Origin: Hymenobacter edaphi
GTDB lineage: Bacteria > Bacteroidota > Bacteroidia > Cytophagales > Hymenobacteraceae
Assembly (NCBI RefSeq): GCF_003258365.1
Contig: NZ_QHKM01000008.1
Location: 62,001-126,000 of the forward strand
Reading direction: 5' to 3'
DNA: 64,000 nucleotides
The notes beneath the pieces are model-generated. The model worked only from the letters and a program-made list of their open reading frames with translations, did no database searches and was not told the origin of the DNA. How positions within the stretch are numbered: position 1 is the stretch's first letter; every line of letters begins with the position of its first letter. Made by a program: the position numbers and the translations under genes. This document shows positions 45,897-53,858 of this stretch, piece after piece.

Positions 45897-47264
45897 ATGG
45901 CAACAGCTTCGCCAGCGGCCAGCGCCGCTAAACCACCCGTTCAGGACGCGGGTCCCATCGGGAAATACCGCTGGACCATCTGCGGGCTGGTGTTCTTCGC
46001 CACCACCGTCAACTACCTCGACCGGGCCGTTATTTCGCTGCTGAAGCCTTACCTGGAGAAGGTTTTCAACTGGAACGCCGGCGACTACGCCGACATTGAA
46101 ATTGCCTTCAAGCTGGCCTATTCGCTGGGCATGCTGGGCGTGGGCCGCATCATCGACAAGCTCGGCACCAAAATCGGGTATGCGCTGTCGACCTTCCTGT
46201 GGAGCTTGGCCGCCATCGGCCACGCTTTTGTCAGCAGCACTATGGGCTTCAGCGTGGCGCGCGCCTTTCTGGGCGTGACGGAGGCCGGCAACTTCCCGGC
46301 GGCCATCAAGACCACCGCCGAGTGGTTTCCGCAGAAGGAGCGGGCCCTGGCTACGGGCATCTTCAACTCCGGCTCGAACGTGGGCGCCATCATTGCTCCG
46401 CTCACCGTGCCGCTGATTGCCGAAACCATCGGCTGGCAGTGGGCCTTCATCATCACCGGCGCTTTGGGCTTCGTGTGGCTGGTGCTCTGGTTTATGTTCT
46501 ACGAAGTGCCCGCCAAGCACGCCAAGCTCACCAAGGCCGAGTTTGAGTACATCCACAGCGACGTCGACGACCTCGCGGCGGCGTCCATCACCACCGAGCC
46601 CAAGGTGTCGTGGTTTAAGCTGCTGACCTTCCGCCAGACCTGGGCCTTCGTGCTCGGCAAGTTTCTGACGGACCCGATCTGGTGGTTTTACCTGTTCTGG
46701 CTGCCCGACTTCCTCAACAAGCAGTACGGTCTGAAAGGCACCGACGTGGCCCTGCCCGTGGCCGCGGTGTACGTGCTGTCGAGCATCGGCAGCGTGGGCG
46801 GCGGCTGGATTCCGCTGAACTTCATCCGCAACGGCTGGGCTCCTTTCAAGGCCCGCAAGACTTCGATGCTGCTCATCGCGCTGTGCGTGTTCCCCATCGT
46901 GTTTGCCCAGCAGCTCGGGCAGCTAAATATGTGGCTGGCGGTGCTCGTTATCGGCATTGCGGCGGCGGCTCACCAGGCCTGGAGCGCCAACATCTTCACC
47001 ACCGTGTCGGATATGTTCCCGAAACGGGCGGTGGCCTCCGTAACGGGCATCGGCGGCATGGCCGGCGGCCTGGGCGGCATTCTGCTCTCAGCGCTGGTTC
47101 AGAAGCGCATGTTCGTGTACTACGAGAGCATCGGCCAGCTCGACAAGGCCTACTTCATCATGTTCTGGATCTGCGGCGGGGCCTACCTGCTGGCCTGGAT
47201 TCTGATGCACTTCCTGGTGCCGCGCATGAAGCCGATTCAGCTCGACGGACCGGCGGCGGCTTAA
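45897..47264 (+). CDS. exuT: ExuT-type hexuronate permease (MFS)
   Basis: 455 residues with about 12 helices. YRWTICGLVFFATTVNYLDRAVISLLKPYLE, RAFLGVTEAGNFPAAIKTTAEWFPQKERALATGIFNSGSNVGAIIAP and DPIWWFYLFWLPDFLNKQYG are hallmarks of the anion:cation symporter/ExuT group. It imports galacturonate/glucuronate across the inner membrane. It begins 3 bp after eda, in one operon with kdgK-eda. A perfect inverted repeat begins 26 bp after the stop. Confidence 0.93.
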   Translation: MATASPAASAAKPPVQDAGPIGKYRWTICGLVFFATTVNYLDRAVISLLKPYLEKVFNWNAGDYADIEIAFKLAYSLGMLGVGRIIDKLGTKIGYALSTFLWSLAAIGHAFVSSTMGFSVARAFLGVTEAGNFPAAIKTTAEWFPQKERALATGIFNSGSNVGAIIAPLTVPLIAETIGWQWAFIITGALGFVWLVLWFMFYEVPAKHAKLTKAEFEYIHSDVDDLAAASITTEPKVSWFKLLTFRQTWAFVLGKFLTDPIWWFYLFWLPDFLNKQYGLKGTDVALPVAAVYVLSSIGSVGGGWIPLNFIRNGWAPFKARKTSMLLIALCVFPIVFAQQLGQLNMWLAVLVIGIAAAAHQAWSANIFTTVSDMFPKRAVASVTGIGGMAGGLGGILLSALVQKRMFVYYESIGQLDKAYFIMFWICGGAYLLAWILMHFLVPRMKPIQLDGPAAA

Positions 47265-47290
47265 CCATAACTGCACGACGGCAATTGAAC

Positions 47291-47379
47291 GTCATGCTGA
47301 GCCCCGCGAAGCATCTCTACCGCTTCGTCAGATACCATTCAACGAAGCGGTAGAGATGCTTCGCGGGGCTCAGCATGAC
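47291..47379. repeat. Perfect 38-bp-arm inverted repeat after exuT
   Basis: Left arm 47291-47328 begins GTCATGCTGAGCCCCGCGAA; right arm 47342-47379 is its exact reverse complement; the loop is 13 nt. It resembles the repeat at 40663-40762. It can act as a transcription terminator or mRNA-stabilising hairpin for the kdgK-eda-exuT operon. Confidence 0.9.
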
Positions 47380-47436
47380 AATACGCTCGGACGTCGAATC
47401 GACTTCGATCGGCATGACGCCCATATTGTTCTTCCC

Positions 47437-47934
47437 ATGAAACGAATCCTCTCTTTTTCCATAGCCGCCTTGCTCATCTTGGGATTAGCAGCCTTCACCA
47501 CCATTCACGGCAAAGACGGCAAGCCCTCAGCCAAGGACGCGGCGGCCGTAAAGGAAGTGGAAGCCCTGGAGCGGCAGCGCTTCGAGGCGCAGGTGAAGAA
47601 AGACTACGCCTTTCTGGAGAAGGTCTTCGCCGACGACCTGGTGTACACGCACTCCAACGGCAAGCAGAACGGCAAAACGGACTACATCCAGTCGATTCGC
47701 GACGGCAAGAGCGTGTACGACAAGATTGACGTGGAGGCCCTGAACGTGCGCGCCTACAACGACGGCAAGGCGGCCGTGGTCAACGGCACCATCACCATCT
47801 ACCAGCCCAACAAGCCCGACGGCACGCCCAACATTGCCCACCTGAAGTACGTGGTGGTGCAGATCAAGGACGCGAAGAAGGGCTGGCAGGTAGTGCTGTG
47901 GCAGAGCCAGAAGCAGGCCGAACCCAAGAGCTAG
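47437..47934 (+). CDS. Exported SnoaL/NTF2-like protein (DUF4440-type)
   Basis: 165 residues from the ATG at 47437, with an N-terminal hydrophobic segment (ILSFSIAALLILGLAAFTTIHG) acting as signal peptide or anchor. The fold is NTF2-like: EVEALERQRFEAQVKKDYAFLEKVFADDLVYTHSNGKQNGK, then SIRDGKSVYDKIDVEALNVRAYNDGKAAVVNGTITI, and GWQVVLWQSQ. Members bind small ligands or act as enzymes of unknown reaction. It is just downstream of the pectin island but separated by the large hairpin, so a pathway role is not implied. Confidence 0.85.
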   Translation: MKRILSFSIAALLILGLAAFTTIHGKDGKPSAKDAAAVKEVEALERQRFEAQVKKDYAFLEKVFADDLVYTHSNGKQNGKTDYIQSIRDGKSVYDKIDVEALNVRAYNDGKAAVVNGTITIYQPNKPDGTPNIAHLKYVVVQIKDAKKGWQVVLWQSQKQAEPKS

Positions 47935-48194
47935 TTATTCCCTCCTTCGCGGCTCGCCATTGGGCCGCGTACCGCAACACTGGGGTGGCTGGGCCGGCGC
48001 TATTTTGGCTGTGCAAGCTACCGGTCCGGGCCATTCCCGGTCGTTGCGGGAGAGTGCAGAACAGTCGTGCTGAGCATGTTGGGGAACTTGCTGGTAGTTA
48101 GGTTGCTAAAACGGCCTGATTCGGCAAGCCGCCTTCAGCGGGCTCGGCATGCTGCGTTTCTGCCCCGTTCATAACCCCTAATTCCCACCCGCGC
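47935..48194. other. Intergenic gap upstream of fbp
   Basis: 260 bp with degenerate fragments of the GTCATGCTGAGC repeat (GTCGTGCTGAGCATG near 48063 and CTCGGCATGCTGCG near 48141). No gene and no exact TAnnTTTG element seen. Confidence 0.45.
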
Positions 48195-49250
48195 ATGAGC
48201 AATACCACTACCAACCCGAATTCGCAGAATCCGCTGCCCGAAACCAGCATTGCCTCGCCCGTCGGCACTACCCTGGAGCGCTACATCATGCAAAAGCAAA
48301 GCGAATTTGCTTTTGCCACGGGCGAACTGTCGCAGCTGCTGCGCGACATTGCGCTGGCCGGCAAAATCATCAACCGGGAGGTGAACCGGGCCGGGCTGGC
48401 GGGCATCACCGGCGCCTACGGCCAGCAGAACGTGCAGGGCGAGGAGCAGCAGCAGCTCGACGTGGTGGCCAACATCCGCTTTATCCGTGCCCTGCGCAAC
48501 GGCGGGCAGGCCTGCGCGGTGCTCTCGGAGGAAGAGGACGACATCATCCACACCGGCAACGACCACGGCCGCTACGTGGTGGCCATCGACCCGCTCGACG
48601 GCTCCTCCAACATCAACGTCAACGTCTCGATCGGGACCATCTTCGCCATCTACCGCCGCGTGACGCCGGTGGGCTCCAAGGCCACCCGCGCCGACTTCCT
48701 GCAGGGCGGGCGGCAGCAGGTGGCCGCCGGCTACATTCTCTACGGCTCGAGCACCATGCTGGTGTACACCACCGGGCACGGCGTGGCGGGCTTCACCTAC
48801 GAGCCGTCGTTGGGCGAGTTTTTCCTCTCGCACCCCAGCATTACCATCCCCACCGAGGGCAAAACCTTTTCCTGCAACGAGGGCAACTGGTTCGACTACC
48901 CCGAGTGCGTGCGTACCTACCTCACCGACTGCAAGCGGCAGCGCTTCGCCGGCCGCTACGTGGGCTCGTTGGTAGCCGATTACCACCGCAACCTCTTCAC
49001 CGGCGGCATCTACCTCTACCCGCCCACGGCCAAGAACACCAGCGGCAAGCTGCGCCTGCTCTACGAATGCTACCCGTTGGCCTTCCTCATCGAGCAGGCC
49101 GGGGGGCAGGCCTACGGGGAGCACGGCCCGGTGCTCGACGTGACGCCCATCGATTTTCACCAGCGCAGCCCGCTCTACATCGGCTCCCCGGCCATGGTAA
49201 CGGCCTACCAGGACTGCGTCAGCGCGGCCGAGCCGGCGGCTACTGCCTAA
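48195..49250 (+). CDS. fbp: Class 1 fructose-1,6-bisphosphatase
   Basis: 351 residues. The metal/phosphate-site motif DPLDGSSNINVNVSIGTIF is intact, with SEEEDDIIHTGNDHGRYVVAIDPLDG, SLVADYHRNLFTGGIYLYPPT and GKLRLLYECYPLAFLIEQAGG, all diagnostic of class 1 FBPase. It hydrolyses fructose-1,6-bisphosphate to fructose-6-phosphate in gluconeogenesis. Its position after the pectin island fits growth on uronates, where hexose phosphates must be made from C3 units. It may equally be coincidence. A hairpin terminator follows. Confidence 0.97.
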   Translation: MSNTTTNPNSQNPLPETSIASPVGTTLERYIMQKQSEFAFATGELSQLLRDIALAGKIINREVNRAGLAGITGAYGQQNVQGEEQQQLDVVANIRFIRALRNGGQACAVLSEEEDDIIHTGNDHGRYVVAIDPLDGSSNINVNVSIGTIFAIYRRVTPVGSKATRADFLQGGRQQVAAGYILYGSSTMLVYTTGHGVAGFTYEPSLGEFFLSHPSITIPTEGKTFSCNEGNWFDYPECVRTYLTDCKRQRFAGRYVGSLVADYHRNLFTGGIYLYPPTAKNTSGKLRLLYECYPLAFLIEQAGGQAYGEHGPVLDVTPIDFHQRSPLYIGSPAMVTAYQDCVSAAEPAATA

Positions 49251-49272
49251 GCCCTGCTGGCCACCGACAACT

Positions 49273-49303
49273 GCAAAAGCCTCCCCGCCGGGGAGGCTTT
49301 TGC
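49273..49303. terminator. Bidirectional-type terminator after fbp
   Basis: A perfect stem GCAAAAGCCTCCCC / GGGGAGGCTTTTGC around a 3-nt loop; the A/T ends supply a T run on both strands. Confidence 0.85.
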
Positions 49304-49344
49304 GTTCGGGCCAACATCCGGCGCGCGGCCCGGTTGATGCCGGT

Positions 49345-49869
49345 ATGACGACTCCGCCCGACTCCCGCGAAGTATGGCTGCGCGGCCCGCTGCCCGATAT
49401 GCCCACCCTGGTGCAGCCCGTAGCCCACGCCCTGCTGCAGGCCCGCGAAGAACTGCACGCCGCCCTGGCCGATTTTCCGGCCGAATTGCTCTGGCAGAAG
49501 CCGGCCGGCGTAGCCTCCGTCGGCTTTCACCTGCAGCACCTTACCGGCGTGCTCGACCGGCTGCTGACCTACGCCCGCTGCCAGTTCCTGAGCGAAGCCC
49601 AACAGGCCTACCTGGCCGCCGAAGGCCAGGAGCACGCCGGCCTGACTCCCACGGCGCTGCTGCTGGCCTTCGATGCGCAGGTCGACCGGGCCCTGGCGCA
49701 GCTGCGCGCCACCGACCCGGCCACGCTCACGACGGTGCGCGGTGTGGGGCGGGCCCAGCTGCCGTCCACCATCATCGGGCTGCTCACGCACGCGGCCGAG
49801 CACACCATGCGCCACCTCGGGCAGCTGCTGGTGACGGCGCGGGTGCTGCAGGCCGGGGCCGGCCGCTGA
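49345..49869 (+). CDS. DinB-family protein
   Basis: 174 residues from the ATG at 49345 (MTTPPDSREVW). A four-helix bundle with the DinB/YfiT metal-binding histidines: VGFHLQHLTGVLDRLL (first His) and LTHAAEHTMRHLGQLLVTAR (second and third). Family members are metal-dependent, damage- or thiol-linked proteins of mostly unknown reaction. It stands alone between fbp and a convergent membrane-protein gene 7 bp away. Confidence 0.88.
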   Translation: MTTPPDSREVWLRGPLPDMPTLVQPVAHALLQAREELHAALADFPAELLWQKPAGVASVGFHLQHLTGVLDRLLTYARCQFLSEAQQAYLAAEGQEHAGLTPTALLLAFDAQVDRALAQLRATDPATLTTVRGVGRAQLPSTIIGLLTHAAEHTMRHLGQLLVTARVLQAGAGR

Positions 49870-49876
49870 GTTGCGC

Positions 49877-50089
49877 CTAGGCTTCGGGCGGGGCGTTGCG
49901 CCGGCGGCTCTGCACGAAGCCGATGGCCAGAAAAGCCGCCCCGATGCCGGCAAAGGCCCGGTTGCGGCGCTTGGTCATGCCGATGGTGATGAACACCAGG
50001 CCGATGATAAACCAAATGAAAGCGCGGTTGACTTGCGGAGCGGCCACGGCAGAAAAGGCGTTGCGGGTGAAACGGCCCCAAAGTAACAC
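49877..50089 (-). CDS. Small two-helix membrane protein
   Basis: 70 residues. Two hydrophobic segments (AFIWFIIGLVFITIGMT and AFAGIGAAFLAIGFVQ) are separated by KRRNR, with a basic tail. No family recognised. It ends 7 bp from the convergent DinB gene and shares strand with the pirin gene, whose end lies 27 bp upstream. It could be the second gene of that unit. Confidence 0.6.
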   Translation of the reverse strand: MLLWGRFTRNAFSAVAAPQVNRAFIWFIIGLVFITIGMTKRRNRAFAGIGAAFLAIGFVQSRRRNAPPEA

Positions 50090-50116
50090 GGATTTCCGGC
50101 CGCGGGCGCAGCGGGC

Positions 50117-50989
50117 TCAGTCGTCGAAGGAGCCCAGGCGGCCGCCTTCGTAGTCGGCTATGGCCTGCATCAGCTCCTCGTTGGTGTTCATCACGAAGGG
50201 GCCGTAGGTGGCCAGCGGCTCCACGATGGGCGCGCCGGCCAGCACCAGCACAATGCTGTCTTCGGTGCTGCTGAGGCGGATATCGGTGGCATCCCAGCCC
50301 AGCACGACCAGCTGCTTGGTGTGGGCCGGGCGGTGGTCGTTGATGAGCACGTCGCCCTTCACCACGTAGAGGCCCACGTTGTAATCGGCGGGCAGGTGCA
50401 GGGTGGTGGTGCTGCCCTCGGGCAGGTGCGCGTCGAGCAGGGTGAGCGGGGAAAAGGTACGCGCCGGGCCCTGCACGCCCTGGTACTCGCCGGCAATGAC
50501 GCGAAGGCGGCCCGGGCCGCCCTCCACGGCCACGCTGGGAATGGTGGCCGCGGGGAGCTCCTGGTAGGTGGGCGGGACCAGCTTGTCCTTGGCGGGCACG
50601 TTCACCCACAGCTGAATCAGCTCCAGGGTGCCGCCGCGGCGCGCAAACTCCCGCTCGTGCATTTCTTCGTGGAGCAGGCCCGCGCCGGCCGTCATCCACT
50701 GCACGTCGCCGGGGCCGAGGTGGCCCTGGTGGCCGGCGGTGTCGCGGTGAGCGAGGTAGCCCTGGTACACCACCGTCACCGTTTCGAAGCCGCGGTGCGG
50801 GTGCGGGTGCGCGCCCAGGGGCGTGTCGGTGGGGCGCACGGGCACGGGGCCGGTGTGGTCGAGGAGCAGGTAGGGGCTGAGCTGGCGGATGCGGGAGCCC
50901 GGCATGGGGCTGCACACGTCGAACCCGTCGCCGACGAGCTTTTTGACGCCGTCGATGACCTGAAAGATGCGCCGGAAAGTGTTGGTCAT
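50117..50989 (-). CDS. Pirin family protein
   Basis: 290 residues from the ATG at 50989 (MTNTFRRIFQVIDGVKKLVGDGF). A bicupin with the pirin metal site: HPHPHRGFETVTVVYQG (His cluster) and LLHEEMHERE (Glu/His). VQWMTAGAGLLHEEM and LIQLWVNVPAKDKLVPPTYQEL are hallmarks. Some pirins have quercetinase activity or act as redox-sensitive regulators; the role here is unknown. Cytoplasmic. Confidence 0.93.
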   Translation of the reverse strand: MTNTFRRIFQVIDGVKKLVGDGFDVCSPMPGSRIRQLSPYLLLDHTGPVPVRPTDTPLGAHPHPHRGFETVTVVYQGYLAHRDTAGHQGHLGPGDVQWMTAGAGLLHEEMHEREFARRGGTLELIQLWVNVPAKDKLVPPTYQELPAATIPSVAVEGGPGRLRVIAGEYQGVQGPARTFSPLTLLDAHLPEGSTTTLHLPADYNVGLYVVKGDVLINDHRPAHTKQLVVLGWDATDIRLSSTEDSIVLVLAGAPIVEPLATYGPFVMNTNEELMQAIADYEGGRLGSFDD

Positions 50990-51160
50990 GGAGTTTGGAA
51001 TGGTTGGGGGCGGAGGCGGCGCGCTGGTGAAGTCGGTGGCGGTAAGCGGGGCAGTTGGAACGGAAAGTAACAGCGCGGGCAATTTGTTCGATACCGGCCC
51101 GGCACCGGGCTGCGCGAGGGCCGCCGATGAGGAAAGCCAGCGGCCACCCCGGCCAGCAAC

Positions 51161-51190
51161 AAAAGCGGCGCCCCGCTGCCGGGGCGCCGC
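51161..51190 (-). terminator. Terminator of the T9SS cargo gene
   Basis: A 10-bp perfect stem GCGGCGCCCC / GGGGCGCCGC with a 6-nt loop, followed on the minus strand by TTTTGTTG. It lies ~100 bp after the stop of the gene at 51287. Confidence 0.75.
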
Positions 51191-51286
51191 CGACCGACAC
51201 CAATGGCCGGGAACCGAAACGGAAAGAGCCGCCCAGCCGGGGCCGCGCGGCCGGTGGCGCCGCGGAGGGGCAGAACGACTGGCTGG

Positions 51287-53416
51287 CTACTGCTTCAGAA
51301 AGCGGGCGGTCTGCCCGCCCACGCGCAGCACGTACACGCCGGCGGGCAGGGCCCCGACGTACAGCCGCGCCTGGCCGTGGTAAAGCGGGCCGCGCAGCCG
51401 GATGCGGCCCTGCAGGTCGAGCACGGTGGCCGCGGGGGCGTGGGTGTCGCCGGCGGCGGTTACGCTCAGCCAGTCGTGGGCGGGGCTGGGCACCAGCTGC
51501 AGGGCCGTGGCGGCGGCGGCCACGGCGGCCACGGCGGAGTACGCCGTGGTGCCGTCGAAATCGGTCTGGCGCAGGCGGTAGTAGAGCGTGGTGGTGCGCC
51601 GGGCGCCGGCGTCGACAAACCGGTAGCTGCGGGCGCTGCTGCTGCTGCCAGCCCCGGCCACGGTACCGATGGGCGTGAAGTTGCGGCCGTCGACGCTGCG
51701 CTCCACGCCGAAGCCGGCGTTGTTCTTTTCCTGGGCCGTGGTCCAGCGCAGGGCCACGGCGGCCGGGCCAGCGCCTTCGGCCGCGAAGCCCAGCAGCGTC
51801 ACGGGCAGGGGCGCGGCGGCGTTGCCCAGCGTGAGCGTGCCCAGGTCGGTGAGGCCGGGGCGACTGACGGTGCGGCCGCCGGCATCGACGCTGGCGCCCG
51901 GCAGCGGCTGCCAGGGCGCGCCGTCGGTGGCCGAGCGGTAGAGGTACAGGTTGGCGGCGGGAATGCCGTTCAGTTCCGCGTCGCGGTAGGGAAAGACCAC
52001 GTCGTAGCGCAGGCCGGTGCTGGTGGGAGCCGTCAGCTGGTACTGGCGCAGGATGCTCGCGTTGCCCGCGTCGCCGGTGGCAGCGGTGCCGGTGGTGCGC
52101 AGCGCGGTGGTGAGGCCGGGCAGGGGCGCGGCCCGGGGCGTGAGCTGCAGGCCGTCGGGGTAGGTGTAGGTGGTGCCCACCTGGCTTAGGTCGCGGCTCA
52201 TCTGCAGGCGGCCGCGCAGGTAGCTGGTAGCGGTTTCGCTGAGGGTGGCGTTACCGGCCAGGGTCAGCGTCTGGGTGCCAGTGCTCAGGATACCGCCCTG
52301 AAAGTTCAGGGCCTGGTTGACGGTCAGCAGCGCCGTGCTGGTCTTGGTGCCGCTGCCGCCCACGTTCAGGTAATCGAATACGATGGGCGTGGTGGGGGCC
52401 CCGCCGCTGATGCTCTGGGTGGTGCCGGTGAGGTCGACAGAGCGGTTGTTGGGCTGGAAGGTGCCGACGATGCTCAGGTTGCCTTTCACGTTCAGGTCGC
52501 CGCCGATGGCGCTGGAGAGGCGCAGGGTGCTGTTGCCACCCACGGCCACGTTGCGGGCGGTGAGGGCGGTGCTGCTGCTGCCGAAGTCGAGGGTGCCGTT
52601 GAGCATCACCAGGGAGCCGTCGACCGTCCAGGCGCCGCCAGTGCGGGTGACGCTGCCGCCGGGCGCGTTCAGGCTGAAATCGTAGAGGCTGAGGGCGCCG
52701 AGGTTGAGGTTGGCGGCGTTGGCATACGTGAAGCTGGTGCGGCTGAAGGGGTTGGTGGCCGCGCCGTTGGCGGTGCTGCTGACGGTGAAGTAGTAGCGGA
52801 AGTCGGGCGTGCTGCTGCTGTTGCCGGCGTAGTTGGCGCCGGGCGTCTGGTCGTAGATAAAGGAGGGGGAGCCGGTGGAGCCCTGCATGCCCAGCCAGTT
52901 GAAGCTGGCGGGGCGGCCGGTGAGGCCGGGCAGGCTGGCCCAGCGGATGCGCAGCTCGCGGTTGTTGCCGCTGCGCAGCAACTCGATGTTGCCGGTGCTG
53001 GGGCTGCTGAACCCACCCCAGCCCCCGCTGCCGTTGCGGGTCTGAAACTCGATGTAGCTGTTTTGCATGTACACGCGCACGTCGGCCCGGAAAGGCAGGT
53101 TGGGCGTCATGTTGTAGTCGTTCAGGCCCGCGGTATTGCCGTTGGCGTTGCTGCCGCTGGTGGCGGGCAGCACGGGGTCTACGTCGAGGTAGATGAGGGT
53201 CTGCTCGGCGGCGTTGCCGTCGGTTTTGGCAATGTAGAGGTAGGTGTCGTCCCAGGTCAGGTACCAGGTGCCGCCGTTGTTGCCGCTGTATTCGGCGGCC
53301 GTGATGGTGCCGTCGAGGGCGGGGGTAGCAAACTGGGCGCGGGCCGCGAGGGCGGCGCTGAGCAAGAGGGCTAGTACCGCCAGGGTGCGGCGGCGCAGGG
53401 ACGTAAAGGTGTGCAT
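51287..53416 (-). CDS. Large secreted protein with T9SS type A sorting domain
   Basis: 709 residues. Signal peptide (TLAVLALLLSAALAARAQ), then a beta-rich N-terminal domain (LDGTITAAEYSGNNGGTWYLTWDDTYLYIAKTDG ... LIYLDVDP) reminiscent of DOMON/CBM9-like carbohydrate or cytochrome-binding domains. The central part is Ser/Thr/Gly-rich with repeated short strands (LMLNGTLDFGSSST, LNVKGNLSIVGTF, LDLTGTTQSI, LNFQGGILSTGTQTLTLAGNATL), like an autotransporter-style beta-solenoid. Next is a fibronectin-like stretch (LRWTTAQEKNNAGFGVERSVDGRNF). The C-terminal ~75 residues (LVPSPAHDWLSVTAAG ... LPAGVYVLRVGGQTARFLKQ) are a T9SS type A tail. Probably a surface adhesin or matrix protein; the ligand is unknown. 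Confidence 0.88.
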   Translation of the reverse strand: MHTFTSLRRRTLAVLALLLSAALAARAQFATPALDGTITAAEYSGNNGGTWYLTWDDTYLYIAKTDGNAAEQTLIYLDVDPVLPATSGSNANGNTAGLNDYNMTPNLPFRADVRVYMQNSYIEFQTRNGSGGWGGFSSPSTGNIELLRSGNNRELRIRWASLPGLTGRPASFNWLGMQGSTGSPSFIYDQTPGANYAGNSSSTPDFRYYFTVSSTANGAATNPFSRTSFTYANAANLNLGALSLYDFSLNAPGGSVTRTGGAWTVDGSLVMLNGTLDFGSSSTALTARNVAVGGNSTLRLSSAIGGDLNVKGNLSIVGTFQPNNRSVDLTGTTQSISGGAPTTPIVFDYLNVGGSGTKTSTALLTVNQALNFQGGILSTGTQTLTLAGNATLSETATSYLRGRLQMSRDLSQVGTTYTYPDGLQLTPRAAPLPGLTTALRTTGTAATGDAGNASILRQYQLTAPTSTGLRYDVVFPYRDAELNGIPAANLYLYRSATDGAPWQPLPGASVDAGGRTVSRPGLTDLGTLTLGNAAAPLPVTLLGFAAEGAGPAAVALRWTTAQEKNNAGFGVERSVDGRNFTPIGTVAGAGSSSSARSYRFVDAGARRTTTLYYRLRQTDFDGTTAYSAVAAVAAAATALQLVPSPAHDWLSVTAAGDTHAPAATVLDLQGRIRLRGPLYHGQARLYVGALPAGVYVLRVGGQTARFLKQ

Positions 53417-53858
53417 GCGGGAGGGGGGGTGGGGACAAGTCGAAGGCTAAAGGTCCGTAGTTTTTAGGGTTTTTCGGTGAGTGGGTAGGGCGTTTTCCGG
53501 TTGATGGAGCGTTGATGTAAACTGAAACTGCCGGCATGGGGCCATAGTGGATGATTTGCGGCAGCTGGAGTGGCTGTCGGAAGCGCTGGAAAGCGCATCG
53601 GCCACGCTGGGAACGGTGTCGGCCGGGCTGGAAAGGATATCGGCGGTGCTGGGTAACGTGTCGGCCGCGCTGGAAACGGGTCGCGGGTGCTGGGTAGCGT
53701 GTCGGTGGTGCTGGGAACGTGTCGGGGATACCGGGCAGCGGATCGGTGGGGCCTGGTATCGAGTTGAGAAATCGGTAATCTGGAGTGATGAAGGTTGGAA
53801 ACGTGGCGGCAACCGGCTCGCATTAGCCCGCTTATTCCCCTTCATTCCCGTTTAGCCT
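53417..53858. other. 442-bp region with a degenerate tandem repeat, upstream of the coiled-coil gene
   Basis: No convincing gene. A 102-codon frame on the plus strand (53547-53855) and two on the minus strand span the repeat, but repeat-unit length changes break the coding pattern. The outer 100 bp on the left is AT-richer than its surroundings and may carry the promoter of the leftward T9SS gene. The tandem repeat fills 53574-53780. Confidence 0.55.
53574..53780. repeat. Degenerate 20-21-bp tandem repeat (about nine to ten units)
   Basis: Units align to a consensus near GTGTCGG(C/T)(C/G)G(T/G)GCTGG(G/A)AA(C/G)G. Examples are GTGTCGGCCGGGCTGGAAAG, ATATCGGCGGTGCTGGGTAA, GTGTCGGCCGCGCTGGAAAC and GTGTCGGTGGTGCTGGGAAC. 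The first five are 21 bp and would encode a heptad (VSAxLxx); later units of 20 bp shift the frame. Confidence 0.8.

Noticed and set aside
40663-47379. Repeated palindromes considered as a CRISPR array
   Set aside because: There are no regularly spaced identical repeats with unique spacers and no cas genes; the copies are dispersed inverted repeats.
53547-53855. A 102-codon plus-strand frame across the tandem repeat
   Set aside because: Only the first third has a heptad pattern; 20-bp repeat units shift the frame and the C-terminal part is random-looking. Kept as a repeat, not as a gene.
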